From Osedax fenrisi (taxonomy: Eukaryota; Annelida; Polychaeta; Sabellida; Siboglinidae), in NCBI GenBank assembly GCA_964019155.1, contig CAXHSG010000218.1, positions 682,001 to 746,000 on the forward strand: 64,000 nt of DNA, read 5' to 3'. Of this stretch, positions 41,000-54,600 are shown one piece after another. The position numbers and the translations under genes are program-made. The first letter of the stretch is position 1, and every line of letters starts with the position of its first letter. The notes beneath the pieces were generated by a model, which was not told the origin of the DNA, did no database searches, and saw only the letters and a list, made by a program, of their open reading frames with translations.

Positions 41000-43660
41000 T
41001 CACTAGCTAACTCTAGCTAACTTTAGCTAACTCTAGGTAACTATAGGTAACTTTAGCTAACTCTAGCTAACTCTAGCTAACTCTAGCTAACTCTAGCTAA
41101 CTCTAGCTAACTCTAGCTAACTTTAGCTAACTCTAGCTAACTCTAGGTAACTCTAGCTATCTTTAGCTAACTCTAGCTAACTCTAGCTAAATCTAGCTAA
41201 CTCTAGCTAATTCTATCTAACTCTAGCTAACTCTAGGTAACTCTAGATAACTCTAGCTAACTCTAGGTAACTCTAGCTAACTCTAGCTAACTCTAGGTAA
41301 CTCTAGGTAACTCTAGCTAACTCTAGCTAACTTTAGCTAACTCTAGCTAACTCTAGGTAACTCTAGGTAACTCTAGGTAACTCTAGCTAACTTTAGCTAA
41401 CTCTAGGTAACTCTAGGTAACTCTAAGTAACTCTTGCTAACTCTAGTTAACTCTAGCTAACTCAAGCTAACTCTAGCTAACTCTAGTTAACTCTAGCTAA
41501 CTCTAGCTAACTCTAGCTAACTTTAGCTAACTCTAGCTAACTCTAGGTAACTTTAGCTAACTCTAGCTAACTCTAACTAACTCTAGCTAACTCTAGGTAA
41601 CTCTAGGTAACTCTAGCTAACTTTAGCTAACTCTATGTAACTATAGGTAACTCTAGGTAACTCTAGCTAACTCTAACTAACTCTAGGAAACTCTAGGTAA
41701 CTCTAGGTAACTCTAGCTAACTCTAGCTAACTTTAGCTAACTCTAGCTAACTTTAGCTAACTCTAGCTAACTCTAGGTAACTCTAGCTAACTTTAGCTAA
41801 CTCTAGCTAACTCTAGCTAAATCTAGCTAACTCTAGCTAACTCTAGGTAACTCTAGGTAACTCTAGGTAACTCTAGGTAACTCTAGCTAATTCTAGCTAA
41901 CTCTAGGTAACTCTAGCTAACTCTAGATAACTCTAGGTAACTCTAGGTAACTCTAGCTAACTCTAGGTAACTCTATGTAACTCTAGCTAACTCTAGCTAA
42001 CTCTAGCTAACTCTAGCTAACTCTAGCTAACTCTAGGTAACTCTAGCTAACTCTAGGTAACTCTAGCTAACTCTAGCTAACTCTAGCTAACTCTAGCTAA
42101 CTCTAGGTAACTCTAGATAACTTTAGCTAACTCTAGCTAACTCTAGCTAAATCTAGCTAACTCTAGCTAACTCTAGCTAACTCTAGCTAACTCTAGGTAA
42201 CTCTAGCTAACTCTAGCTAACTCTAGCTAACTCTAGCTAACTCTAGGTAACTCTAGATAACTCTAGGTAACTCTAGCTAACTCTAGGTAACTCTAGCTAA
42301 CTCTAGCTAACTCTAGGTAACTCTAGGTAACTCTAGCTAACTCTAGCTAACTCTAGCTAACTCTAGCTAACTCTAGGTAACTCTATGTAACTCTAGGTAA
42401 CTCTAGCTAACTCTAGTTAACTCTAGCTAACTCTAGCTAACTCTAGGTAACTCTAGGTAACTCTAGGTAACTCTAGCTAACTCTAGCTAACTTTAGCTAA
42501 CTCTAGCTAACTCTAGCTAACTCTAGCTAACTTTAGCTAACTCTAGCTAACTCTAGGTAACTCAAGCTAACTTTAGCTAACTCTAGCTAACTCTAGCTAA
42601 ATCTAGCTAACTCTAGCTAATTCTAGCTAACTCTAGCTATCTCTAGCTAACTCTAGCTAAATCTAGCTAACTCTAGCTAACTCTAGCTAACTCTAGCTAA
42701 CTCTATGTAACTCTAGGTAACTCTAGCTAACTCTAGCTAACTCTAGCTAACTCTAGCTAACTCTAGGTAACTCTAGGTAACTCTAGCTAACTCTAGCTAA
42801 CTTTAGCTAACTCTAGCTAACTCTAGGTAACTCTAGGTAACTATAGGTAACTCTAGGTAACTCTAGCTAACTCTAGCTAACTCTAGCTAACTCTAGGTAA
42901 CTCTAGCTAACTCTAGCTAACTCTAGCTAACTCTAGCTAACTCTAGCTAACTTTAGCTAACTCTAGCTAACTCTAGCTAACTCTAGCTAACTTTAGCTAA
43001 CTCTAGCTAACTCTAGGTAACTTTAGCTAACTTTAGCTAACTCTAACTAACTCTAGCTAACTCTAGGTAACTCTAGGTAACTCTAGCTAACTTTAGCTAA
43101 CTCTAGGTAACTATAGGTAACTCTAGGTATCACTAGCTAACTCTAGCTAACTTTAGCTAACTCTAGGTAACTATAGGTAACTTTAGCTAACTCTAGCTAA
43201 CTCTAGCTAACTCTAGCTAACTCTAGCTAACTCTAGCTAACTCTAGCTAACTCTAGGTAACTCTAGCTAACTTTAGCTAACTCTAGCTAACTCTAGCTAA
43301 ATCTAGCTAACTCTAGCTAACTCTAGCTAACTCTAGCTAACTCTAGGTAACTCTAGCTAACTCTAGCTAACTCTAGGTAACTCTAGATAACTCTAGGTAA
43401 CTCTAGCTAACTCTAGGTAACTCTAGCTAACTCTAGCTAACTCTAGGTAACTCTAGGTAACTCTAGCTAACTCTAGCTAACTCTAGCTAACTCTAGCTAA
43501 CTCTAGGTAACTCTATGTAACTCTAGGTAACTCTAGCTAACTCTAGCTAACTCTAGGTAACTCTAGGTAACTCTAGGTAACTCTAGCTAACTCTAGCTAA
43601 CTTTAGCTAACTCTAGCTAACTCTAGCTAACTCTAGCTAATTTTAGCTAACTCTAGCTAA
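41000..43660 (+). repeat. Higher-order copy, second of the 2,800-bp pair
   Basis: Partner of 38.2-40.88 kb. A private change is TTGCTAACTC at 41434, where the partner has TAGCTAACTC. Further right, part of this block recurs again: TAGGAAACTC at 41684 lies 2,790 bp from 44474. This gives at least three successive steps of similar size. Confidence 0.85.
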
Positions 43661-46090
43661 CTCTAGGTAACTCTAGCTAACTTTAGCTAACTCTAGCTAA
43701 CTCTAGCTAAATCTAGCTAACTCTAGCTAATTCTAGCTAACTCTAGCTAACTCTAGGTAACTCTAGGTAACTCTAGCTAACTCTATGTAACTCTAGCTAA
43801 CTCTAGCTAACTCTAGGTAACTCTAGGTAACTCTAGCTAACTCTAGCTAACTTTAGCTAACTCTAGCTAACTCTAGGTAACTCTAGGTAACTCTAGGTAA
43901 CTCTAGCTAACTTTAGCTAACTCTAGGTAACTATAGGTAACTCTAAGTAACTCTAGCTAACTCTAGTTAACTCTAGCTAACTCAAGCTAACTCTAGCTAA
44001 CTCTAGTTAACTCTAGCTAACTCTAGCTAACTCTAGCTAACTTTAGCTAACTCTAGCTAACTCTAGGTAACTTTAGCTAACTCTAGCTAACTCTAACTAA
44101 CTCTAGCTAACTCTAGGTAACTCTAGGTAACTCTAGCTAACTCTAGGTAACTCTAGCTAACTTTAGCTAACTCTATGTAACTATAGGTAACTCTAAGTAA
44201 CTCTAGCTAACTTTAGCTAACTCTAGCTAACTCTAGCTAACTCTAGCTAATTTTAGCTAACTCTAGCTAACTCTAGGTAACTCTAGCTAACTTTAGCTAA
44301 CTCTAGCTAACTCTAGCTAAATCTAGCTAACTCTAGCTAATTCTAGCTAACTCTAGCTAACTCTAGGTAACTCTAGGTAACTCTAGCTAACTCTAGGTAA
44401 CTCTAGCTAACTTTAGCTAACTCTATGTAACTATAGGTAACTCTAGGTAACTCTAGCTAACTCTAACTAACTCTAGGAAACTCTAGGTAACTCTAGGTAA
44501 CTCTAGCTAACTCTAGCTAACTTTAGCTAACTCTAGCTAACTTTAGCTAACTCTAGCTAACTCTAGGTAACTCTAGCTAACTTTAGCTAACTCTAGCTAA
44601 CTCTAGCTAAATCTAGCTAACTCTAGCTAACTCTAGGTAACTCTAGGTAACTCTAGGTAACTCTAGGTAACTCTAGGTAACTCTAGCTAATTCTAGCTAA
44701 CTCTAGGTAACTCTAGCTAACTCTAGCTAACTCTAGGTAACTCTAGGTAACTCTAGCTAACTCTAGGTAACTCTAGGTAACTCTAGCTAACTCTAGCTAA
44801 CTCTAGCTAACTCTAGCTAACTCTAGCTAACTCTAGGTAACTCTAGCTAAGTCTAGCTAACTTTAGCTAACTTTAGCTAACTCTAGCTAACTCTAGCTAA
44901 CTCTAGCTAACTCTAGCTAACTCTAGCTAACTCTATCTAACTCCAGGTAACTCTAGCTAACTTTAGCTAACTCTAGCTAACTCTAGGTAACTCTAGCTAA
45001 CTCTAGCTAACTCTAGCTAACTTTAGCTAACTCTAGCTAACTCTAGGTAACTCTAGCTAACTTTAACTAACTCTAGCTAACTCTAGGTAACTCTAGCTAA
45101 CTTTAGCTAACTCTAGCCAACTCTAGGTAACTCTAGCTAACTTTAGCTAACTCTAGCTAACTCTAGCTAACTCTAGCTAACTCTAGCTAACTCTAGGTAA
45201 CTCTAGCTAACTCTAGGTAACTCTAGGTAACTCTAGCTAACTCTAGCTAACTCTAGCTAACTCTAGCTAACTCTAGCTAACTCTAGGTAACTCTAGCTAA
45301 CTTTAGCTAACTCTAGCTAATCTAGGTAACTCTAGCTAACTTTAGCTAACTCTAGCTAACTCTAGCTAACTCTAGCTAAATCTAGCTAACTCTAGCTAAC
45401 TCTAGCTAACTCTAGCTAAATCTAGCTAACTCTAGCTAACTCTAGCTAACTCTAGCTAACTCTAGGTAACTCTAGGTAACTCTAGCTAACTCTAGCTAAC
45501 TCTAGCTAACTCTAGGTAACTCTAGGTAACTCTAGCTAACTCTAGCTAACTTTAGCTAACTCTAGCTAACTCTAGGTAACTCTAGGTAACTATATGTAAC
45601 TCTAGGTAACTCTAGCTAACTCTAGCTAACTCTAGCTAACTCTAGGTAACTCTAGCTAACTCTAGCTAACTCTAGCTAACTCTAGCTAACTCTAGCTAAC
45701 TTTAGCTAACTCTAGCTAACTCTAGCTAACTCTAGCTAACTTTAGCTAACTCTAGCTAACTCTAGGTAACTTTAGCTAACTTTAGCTAACAATAACTAAA
45801 TCTAGCTAACTCTAGGTAACTCTAGGTAACTCTAGCTAACTTTAGCTAACTCTAGGTAACTATAGGTAACTTTAGCTAACTCTAGCTAACTCTAGCTAAC
45901 TCTAGCTAACTCTAGCTAACTCTAGCTAACTCTAGCTAACTCTAGGTAACTCTAGCTAACTTTAGCTAACTCTAGCTAACTCTAGCTAAATCTAGCTAAA
46001 TCTAGCTAACTCTAGCTAACTCTAGCTAACTCTAGGTAACTCTAGCTAACTCTAGCTAACTCTAGCTAACTCTAGCTAACTCTAGGTAAC
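43660..46090 (+). repeat. Rearranged block with 610-bp and 250-bp local copies
   Basis: TAGCTAATTT occurs at 43634 and again at 44244 (610 bp), each followed by the same run of units through TAGCTAATTC. TATGTAACTA occurs at 44174 and 44424 (250 bp). The block also holds TAGGAAACTC at 44474, CAGGTAACTC (seen once) at 44944, TAGCCAACTC at 45114, a nine-base unit at 45314 and the double-variant pair TAGCTAACAA TAACTAAATC at 45783. No gene or unique sequence. Confidence 0.78.
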
Positions 46091-46102
46091 TCTAGATAAC
46101 TC

Positions 46103-49100
46103 TAGGTAACTCTAGCTAACTCTAGGTAACTCTAGCTAACTCTAGCTAACTCTAGGTTACTCTAGGTAACTCTAGCTAACTCTAGCTAACTCTAGCTAAC
46201 TCTAGCTAACTCTAGGTAACTCTATGTAACTCTAGGTAACTCTAGCTAACTCTAGGTAACTCTAGCTAACTCTAGCTAACTCTAGGTAACTCTAGGTAAC
46301 TCTAGGTAACTCTAGCTAACTCTAGCTAACTTTAGCTAACTCTAGCTAACTCTAGCTAACTCTAGCTAACTTTAGCTAACTCTAGCTAACTCTAGGTAAC
46401 TCTAGCTAACTTTAGCTAACTCTAGCTAACTCTAGCTAAATCTAGCTAACTCTAGCTAATTCTAGCTAACTCTAGCTAACTCTAGGTAACTCTAGGTAAC
46501 TCTATCTAACTCTAGCTAACTCTAGCTAACTCTAGCTAACTCTAGGTAACTCTAGGTAACTCTAGCTAACTCTAGCTAACTTTAGCTAACTCTAGCTAAC
46601 TCTAGGTAACTCTAGGTAACTCTAGGTAACTCTAGCTAACTTTAGCTAACTCTAGGTAACTATAGGTAACTCTAAGTAACTCTAGCTAACTCTAGTTAAC
46701 TCTAGCTAACTCAAGCTAACTCTAGCTAACTCTAGTTAACTCTAGCTAACTCTAGCTAACTCTAGCTAACTTTAGCTAACTCTAGCTAACTCTAGGTAAC
46801 TTTAGCTAACTCTAGCTAACTCTAACTAACTCTAGCTAACTCTAGGTAACTCTAGGTAACTCTAGCTAACTTTAGCTAACTCTATGTAACTATAGGTAAC
46901 TCTAGGTAACTCTAGCTAACTCTAACTAACTCTAGGAAACTCTAGGTAACTCTAGGTAACTCTAGCTAACTCTAGCTAACTTTAGCTAACTCTAGCTAAC
47001 TTTAGCTAACTCTAGCTAACTCTAGGTAACTCTAGCTAACTTTAGCTAACTCTAGCTAACTCTAGCTAAATTTAGCTAACTCTAGCTAACTCTAGGTAAC
47101 TCTAGGTAACTCTAGGTAACTCTAGGTAACTCTAGCTAATTCTAGCTAACTCTAGGTAACTCTAGCTAACTCTAGCTAACTCTAGGTAACTCTAGGTAAC
47201 TCTAGCTAACTCTAGGTAACTCTAGGTAACTCTAGCTAACTCTAGCTAACTCTAGCTATCTCTAGCTAACTCTAGGTAACTCTAGGTAACTTTAGCTAAC
47301 TCTAGCTAATCTAGGTAACTCTAGCTAACTTTAGCTAACTCTAGCTAACTCTAGCTAACACTAGCTAACTCTAGGTAACTCTAGGTAACTCTAGGTAACT
47401 CTAGCTAACTTTAGCTAACTCTAGGTAACTATAGGTAACTCTAAGTAACTCTAGCTAACTCTAGTTAACTCTAGCTAACTCAAGCTAACTCTAGCTAACT
47501 CTAGTTAACTCTAGCTAACTCTAGCTAACTCTAGCTAACTTTAGCTAACTCTAGCTAACTCTAGGTAACTTTAGCTAACTCTAGCTAACTCTAACTAACT
47601 CTAGCTAACTCTAGGTAACTCTAGGTAACTCTAGCTAACTTTAGCTAACTCTATGTAACTATAGGTAACTCTAGGTAACTCTAGCTAACTCTAACTAACT
47701 CTAGGAAACTCTAGGTAACTCTAGGTAACTCTAGCTAACTCTAGCTAACTTTAGCTAACTCTAGCTAACTCTAGGTAACTTTAGCTAACTTTAGCTAACT
47801 CTAGCTAACTCTAGCTAAATCTAGCTAACTCTAGCTAACTCTAGGTAACTCTAGGTAACTCTAGCTAACTCTAGGTAACTCTAGGTAACTCTAGCTAACT
47901 CTAGCTAACTCTAGCTAACTCTAGCTAACTCTAGCTAACTCTAGGTAACTCTAGCTAACTTTAGCTAACTCTAGCTAACTCTAGCTAACTCTAGCTAACT
48001 CTAGCTAACTCTAGGTAACTCTAGCTAACTCTAGGTAACTCTAGGTAACTCTAGCTAACTCTAGCTAACTCTAGCTAACTCTAGCTAACTCTAGCTAACT
48101 CTAGGTAACTCTAGCTAACTTTAGCTAACTCTAGCTAATCTAGGTAACTCTAGCTAACTTTAGCTAACTCTAGCTAACTCTAGCTAACTCTAGCTAAATC
48201 TAGCTAACTCTAGCTAACTCTAGCTAACTCTAGCTAACTCTAGCTAACTCTAGCTATCTCTAGCTAACTCTAGCTAAATCTAGCTAACTCTAGCTAACTC
48301 TAGCTAACTCTAGCTAACTCTAGGTAACTCTAGGTAACTCTAGCTAACTCTAGCTAACTCTAGCTAACTCTAGGTAACTCTAGGTAACTCTAGCTAACTC
48401 TAGCTAACTTTAGCTAACTCTAGCTAACTCTAGGTAACTCTAGGTAACTATATGTAACTCTAGGTAACTCTAGCTAACTCTAGCTAACTCTAGCTAACTC
48501 TAGGTAACTCTAGCTAACTCTAGCTAACTCTAGCTAACTCTAGCTAACTCTAGCTAACTTTAGCTAACTCTAGCTAACTCTAGCTAACTCTAGCTAACTT
48601 TAGCTAACTCTAGCTAACTCTAGGTAACTTTAGCTAACTTTAGCTAACAATAACTAAATCTAGCTAACTCTAGGTAACTCTAGGTAACTCTAGCTAACTT
48701 TAGCTAACTCTAGGTAACTATAGGTAACTTTAGCTAACTCTAGCTAACTCTAGCTAACTCTAGCTAACTCTAGCTAACTCTAGCTAACTCTAGCTAACTC
48801 TAGGTAACTCTAGCTAACTTTAGCTAACTCTAGCTAACTCTAGCTAAATCTAGCTAAATCTAGCTAACTCTAGCTAACTCTAGCTAACTCTAGGTAACTC
48901 TAGATAACTCTAGCTAACTCTAGCTAACTCTAGCTAACTCTAGGTAACTCTAGATAACTCTAGGTAACTCTAGCTAACTCTAGGTAACTCTAGCTAACTC
49001 TAGCTAACTCTAGGTTACTCTAGGTAACTCTAGCTAACTCTAGCTAACTCTAGCTAACTCTAGCTAACTCTAGGTAACTCTATGTAACTCTAGGTAACTC

Positions 49101-51279
49101 TAGCTAACTCTAGGTAACTCTAGCTAACTCTAGCTAACTCTAGGTAACTCTAGGTAACTCTAGGTAACTCTAGCTAACTCTAGCTAACTTTAGCTAACTC
49201 TAGCTAACTCTAGCTAACTCTAGCTAACTTTAGCTAACTCTAGCTAACTCTAGGTAACTCTAGCTAACTTTAGCTAACTCTAGCTAACTCTAGCTAAATC
49301 TAGCTAACTCTAGCTAATTCTAGCTAACTCTAGCTAACTCTAGGTAACTCTAGGTAACTCTATCTAACTCTAGCTAACTCTAGCTAACTCTAGCTAACTC
49401 TAGGTAACTCTAGGTAACTCTAGCTAACTCTAGCTAACTTTAGCTAACTCTAGCTAACTCTAGGTAACTCTAGGTAACTCTAGGTAACTCTAGCTAACTT
49501 TAGCTAACTCTAGGTAACTATAGGTAACTCTAAGTAACTCTAGCTAACTCTAGTTAACTCTAGCTAACTCAAGCTAACTCTAGCTAACTCTAGTTAACTC
49601 TAGCTAACTCTAGCTAACTCTAGCTAACTTTAGCTAACTCTAGCTAACTCTAGGTAACTTTAGCTAACTCTAGCTAACTCTAACTAACTCTAGCTAACTC
49701 TAGGTAACTCTAGGTAACTCTAGCTAACTTTAGCTAACTCTATGTAACTATAGGTAACTCTAGGTAACTCTAGCTAACTCTAACTAACTCTAGGAAACTC
49801 TAGGTAACTCTAGGTAACTCTAGCTAACTCTAGCTAACTTTAGCTAACTCTAGCTAACTTTAGCTAACTCTAGCTAACTCTAGGTAACTCTAGCTAACTT
49901 TAGCTAACTCTAGCTAACTCTAGCTAAATCTAGCTAACTCTAGCTAACTCTAGGTAACTCTAGGTAACTCTAGGTAACTCTAGGTAACTCTAGCTAATTC
50001 TAGCTAACTCTAGGTAACTCTAGCTAACTCTAGCTAACTCTAGGTAACTCTAGGTAACTCTAGCTAACTCTAGGTAACTCTAGGTAACTCTAGCTAACTC
50101 TAGCTAACTCTAGCTATCTCTAGCTAACTCTAGGTAACTCTAGGTAACTTTAGCTAACTCTAGCTAATCTAGGTAACTCTAGCTAACTTTAGCTAACTCT
50201 AGCTAACTCTAGCTAACACTAGCTAACTCTAGGTAACTCTAGGTAACTCTAGGTAACTCTAGCTAACTTTAGCTAACTCTAGGTAACTATAGGTAACTCT
50301 AAGTAACTCTAGCTAACTCTAGTTAACTCTAGCTGACTCAAGCTAACTCTAGCTAACTCTAGTTAACTCTAGCTAACTCTAGCTAACTCTAGCTAACTTT
50401 AGCTAACTCTAGCTAACTCTAGGTAACTTTAGCTAACTCTAGCTAACTCTAACTAACTCTAGCTAACTCTAGGTAACTCTAGGTAACTCTAGCTAACTTT
50501 AGCTAACTCTATGTAACTATAGGTAACTCTAGGTAACTCTAGCTAACTCTAACTAACTCTAGGAAACTCTAGGTAACTCTAGGTAACTCTAGCTAACTCT
50601 AGCTAACTTTAGCTAACTCTAGCTAACTCTAGGTAACTTTAGCTAACTTTAGCTAACTCTAGCTAACTCTAGCTAAATCTAGCTAACTCTAGCTAACTCT
50701 AGGTAACTCTAGGTAACTCTAGCTAACTCTAGCTAACTCTAGCTAACTCTAGGTAACTCTAGGTAACTCTAGCTAACTCTAGGTAACTCTAGCTAACTTT
50801 AGCTAACTCTAGCTAACTATAGTTAACTCTAGCTAACTCTAGCTAACTCTAGCTAACTCTAGCTAACTCTAGCTAAGTCTAGCTAACTCTAGATAACTCT
50901 AGCTAACTCTAGGTAACTCTAGGTAACTCTAGGTAACTTTAGGTAACTCTAGGTAACTCTAGCTAACTTTAACTAACTCTAGCTAACTCTAGGTAACTCT
51001 AGCTAACTTTAGCTAACTCTAGCCAACTCTAGGTAACTCTAGCTAACTTTAGCTAACTCTAGCTAACTCTAGCTAACTCTAGCTAACTCTAGCTAACTCT
51101 AGCTAACTCTAGCTAACTCTAGGTAACTCTAGGTAACTCTAGGTAACTCTAGGTAACTCTAGCTAATTTTAGCTAACTCTAGGTAACTCTAGCTAACTCT
51201 AGCTATCTCTAGGTAACTCTAGGTAACTCTAGCTAACTCTAGGTAACTCTAGCTAACTCTAGCTAACTCTAGGTAACTC
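46103..51279 (+). repeat. 5,517-bp superrepeat, first copy
   Basis: Markers recur at exactly 5,517 bp: TAGGTTACTC 46153/51670 and 49011/54528; TAGGAAACTC 46933/52450, 47702/53219, 49791/55308 and 50560/56077; TAGCTAAATT 47063/52580; nine-base units 47303/52820, 48132/53649 and 50161/55678; TAGCTAACAA 48641/54158; TAGCTAAGTC 50870/56387; TAGCCAACTC 51020/56537; and TAGCTAATTT 51160/56677. Within it, two related subunits step by 2,858 and then 2,659 bp. A private change is TAGCTGACTC at 50330. The match begins near 46103 and ends near 51279. Confidence 0.93.
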
Positions 51280-51619
51280 TAGCTAACTCTAGCTAACTCT
51301 AGGTAACTCTAGCTAACTCTAGCTAACTTTAGCTAACTCTAGCTAACTCTAGCTAACTCTAGCTAACTTTAGCTAACTCTAGCTATCTCTAGGTAACTCT
51401 AGGTAACTCTAGCTAACTCTAGGTAACTCTAGCTAACTCTAGCTAACTCTAGGTAACTCTAGCTAACTCTAGCTAACTCTAGGTAACTCTAGATAACTCT
51501 AGGTAACTCTAGCTAACTCTAGGTAACTCTAGCTAACTCTAGCTAACTCTAGGTAACTCTAGGTAACTCTAGCTAACTCTAGCTAACTCTAGCTAACTCT
51601 AGCTAACTCTAGATATCTC
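51280..51619 (+). repeat. Spacer between the 5,517-bp copies
   Basis: About 340 bp of decamer separates the matched parts of the superrepeat. It includes a 180-bp local repeat, with TAGCTATCTC at 51200 and 51380, and TAGATATCTC at 51610. The same TAGATATCTC unit recurs only at 58596, so this spacer and the stretch around 58.45-58.6 kb share an origin. Confidence 0.8.
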
Positions 51620-54600
51620 TAGGTAACTCTAGCTAACTCTAGGTAACTCTAGCTAACTCTAGCTAACTCTAGGTTACTCTAGGTAACTCTAGCTAACTCT
51701 AGCTAACTCTAGCTAACTCTAGCTAACTCTAGGTAACTCTATGTAACTCTAGGTAACTCTAGCTAACTCTAGGTAACTCTAGCTAACTCTAGCTAACTCT
51801 AGGTAACTCTAGGTAACTCTAGGTAACTCTAGCTAACTCTAGCTAACTTTAGCTAACTCTAGCTAACTCTAGCTAACTCTAGCTAACTTTAGCTAACTCT
51901 AGCTAACTCTAGGTAACTCTAGCTAACTTTAGCTAACTCTAGCTAACTCTAGCTAAATCTAGCTAACTCTAGCTAATTCTAGCTAACTCTAGCTAACTCT
52001 AGGTAACTCTAGGTAACTCTATCTAACTCTAGCTAACTCTAGCTAACTCTAGCTAACTCTAGGTAACTCTAGGTAACTCTAGCTAACTCTAGCTAACTTT
52101 AGCTAACTCTAGCTAACTCTAGGTAACTCTAGGTAACTCTAGGTAACTCTAGCTAACTTTAGCTAACTCTAGGTAACTATAGGTAACTCTAAGTAACTCT
52201 AGCTAACTCTAGTTAACTCTAGCTAACTCAAGCTAACTCTAGCTAACTCTAGTTAACTCTAGCTAACTCTAGCTAACTCTAGCTAACTTTAGCTAACTCT
52301 AGCTAACTCTAGGTAACTTTAGCTAACTCTAGCTAACTCTAACTAACTCTAGCTAACTCTAGGTAACTCTAGGTAACTCTAGCTAACTTTAGCTAACTCT
52401 ATGTAACTATAGGTAACTCTAGGTAACTCTAGCTAACTCTAACTAACTCTAGGAAACTCTAGGTAACTCTAGGTAACTCTAGCTAACTCTAGCTAACTTT
52501 AGCTAACTCTAGCTAACTTTAGCTAACTCTAGCTAACTCTAGGTAACTCTAGCTAACTTTAGCTAACTCTAGCTAACTCTAGCTAAATTTAGCTAACTCT
52601 AGCTAACTCTAGGTAACTCTAGGTAACTCTAGGTAACTCTAGGTAACTCTAGCTAATTCTAGCTAACTCTAGGTAACTCTAGCTAACTCTAGCTAACTCT
52701 AGGTAACTCTAGGTAACTCTAGCTAACTCTAGGTAACTCTAGGTAACTCTAGCTAACTCTAGCTAACTCTAGCTATCTCTAGCTAACTCTAGGTAACTCT
52801 AGGTAACTTTAGCTAACTCTAGCTAATCTAGGTAACTCTAGCTAACTTTAGCTAACTCTAGCTAACTCTAGCTAACACTAGCTAACTCTAGGTAACTCTA
52901 GGTAACTCTAGGTAACTCTAGCTAACTTTAGCTAACTCTAGGTAACTATAGGTAACTCTAAGTAACTCTAGCTAACTCTAGTTAACTCTAGCTAACTCAA
53001 GCTAACTCTAGCTAACTCTAGTTAACTCTAGCTAACTCTAGCTAACTCTAGCTAACTTTAGCTAACTCTAGCTAACTCTAGGTAACTTTAGCTAACTCTA
53101 GCTAACTCTAACTAACTCTAGCTAACTCTAGGTAACTCTAGGTAACTCTAGCTAACTTTAGCTAACTCTATGTAACTATAGGTAACTCTAGGTAACTCTA
53201 GCTAACTCTAACTAACTCTAGGAAACTCTAGGTAACTCTAGGTAACTCTAGCTAACTCTAGCTAACTTTAGCTAACTCTAGCTAACTCTAGGTAACTTTA
53301 GCTAACTTTAGCTAACTCTAGCTAACTCTAGCTAAATCTAGCTAACTCTAGCTAACTCTAGGTAACTCTAGGTAACTCTAGCTAACTCTAGGTAACTCTA
53401 GGTAACTCTAGCTAACTCTAGCTAACTCTAGCTAACTCTAGCTAACTCTAGCTAACTCTAGGTAACTCTAGCTAACTTTAGCTAACTCTAGCTAACTCTA
53501 GCTAACTCTAGCTAACTCTAGCTAACTCTAGGTAACTCTAGCTAACTCTAGGTAACTCTAGGTAACTCTAGCTAACTCTAGCTAACTCTAGCTAACTCTA
53601 GCTAACTCTAGCTAACTCTAGGTAACTCTAGCTAACTTTAGCTAACTCTAGCTAATCTAGGTAACTCTAGCTAACTTTAGCTAACTCTAGCTAACTCTAG
53701 CTAACTCTAGCTAAATCTAGCTAACTCTAGCTAACTCTAGCTAACTCTAGCTAACTCTAGCTAACTCTAGCTATCTCTAGCTAACTCTAGCTAAATCTAG
53801 CTAACTCTAGCTAACTCTAGCTAACTCTAGCTAACTCTAGGTAACTCTAGGTAACTCTAGCTAACTCTAGCTAACTCTAGCTAACTCTAGGTAACTCTAG
53901 GTAACTCTAGCTAACTCTAGCTAACTTTAGCTAACTCTAGCTAACTCTAGGTAACTCTAGGTAACTATATGTAACTCTAGGTAACTCTAGCTAACTCTAG
54001 CTAACTCTAGCTAACTCTAGGTAACTCTAGCTAACTCTAGCTAACTCTAGCTAACTCTAGCTAACTCTAGCTAACTTTAGCTAACTCTAGCTAACTCTAG
54101 CTAACTCTAGCTAACTTTAGCTAACTCTAGCTAACTCTAGGTAACTTTAGCTAACTTTAGCTAACAATAACTAAATCTAGCTAACTCTAGGTAACTCTAG
54201 GTAACTCTAGCTAACTTTAGCTAACTCTAGGTAACTATAGGTAACTTTAGCTAACTCTAGCTAACTCTAGCTAACTCTAGCTAACTCTAGCTAACTCTAG
54301 CTAACTCTAGCTAACTCTAGGTAACTCTAGCTAACTTTAGCTAACTATAGCTAACTCTAGCTAAATCTAGCTAAATCTAGCTAACTCTAGCTAACTCTAG
54401 CTAACTCTAGGTAACTCTAGATAACTCTAGCTAACTCTAGCTAACTCTAGCTAACTCTAGGTAACTCTAGATAACTCTAGGTAACTCTAGCTAACTCTAG
54501 GTAACTCTAGCTAACTCTAGCTAACTCTAGGTTACTCTAGGTAACTCTAGCTAACTCTAGCTAACTCTAGCTAACTCTAGCTAACTCTAGGTAACTCTAT

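Larger units (their letters stand above)
45783..54177 (+). repeat. Double-variant pair TAGCTAACAA TAACTAAATC (three copies)
   Basis: Two adjacent variant units occur together at 45783, 48641 and 54158. The steps are 2,858 and 5,517 bp. The copy expected at about 51300 (48641 + 2,659) is absent, because the shorter 2,659-bp form of the higher-order unit lacks this part. The pair therefore tags the longer form. Confidence 0.88.
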
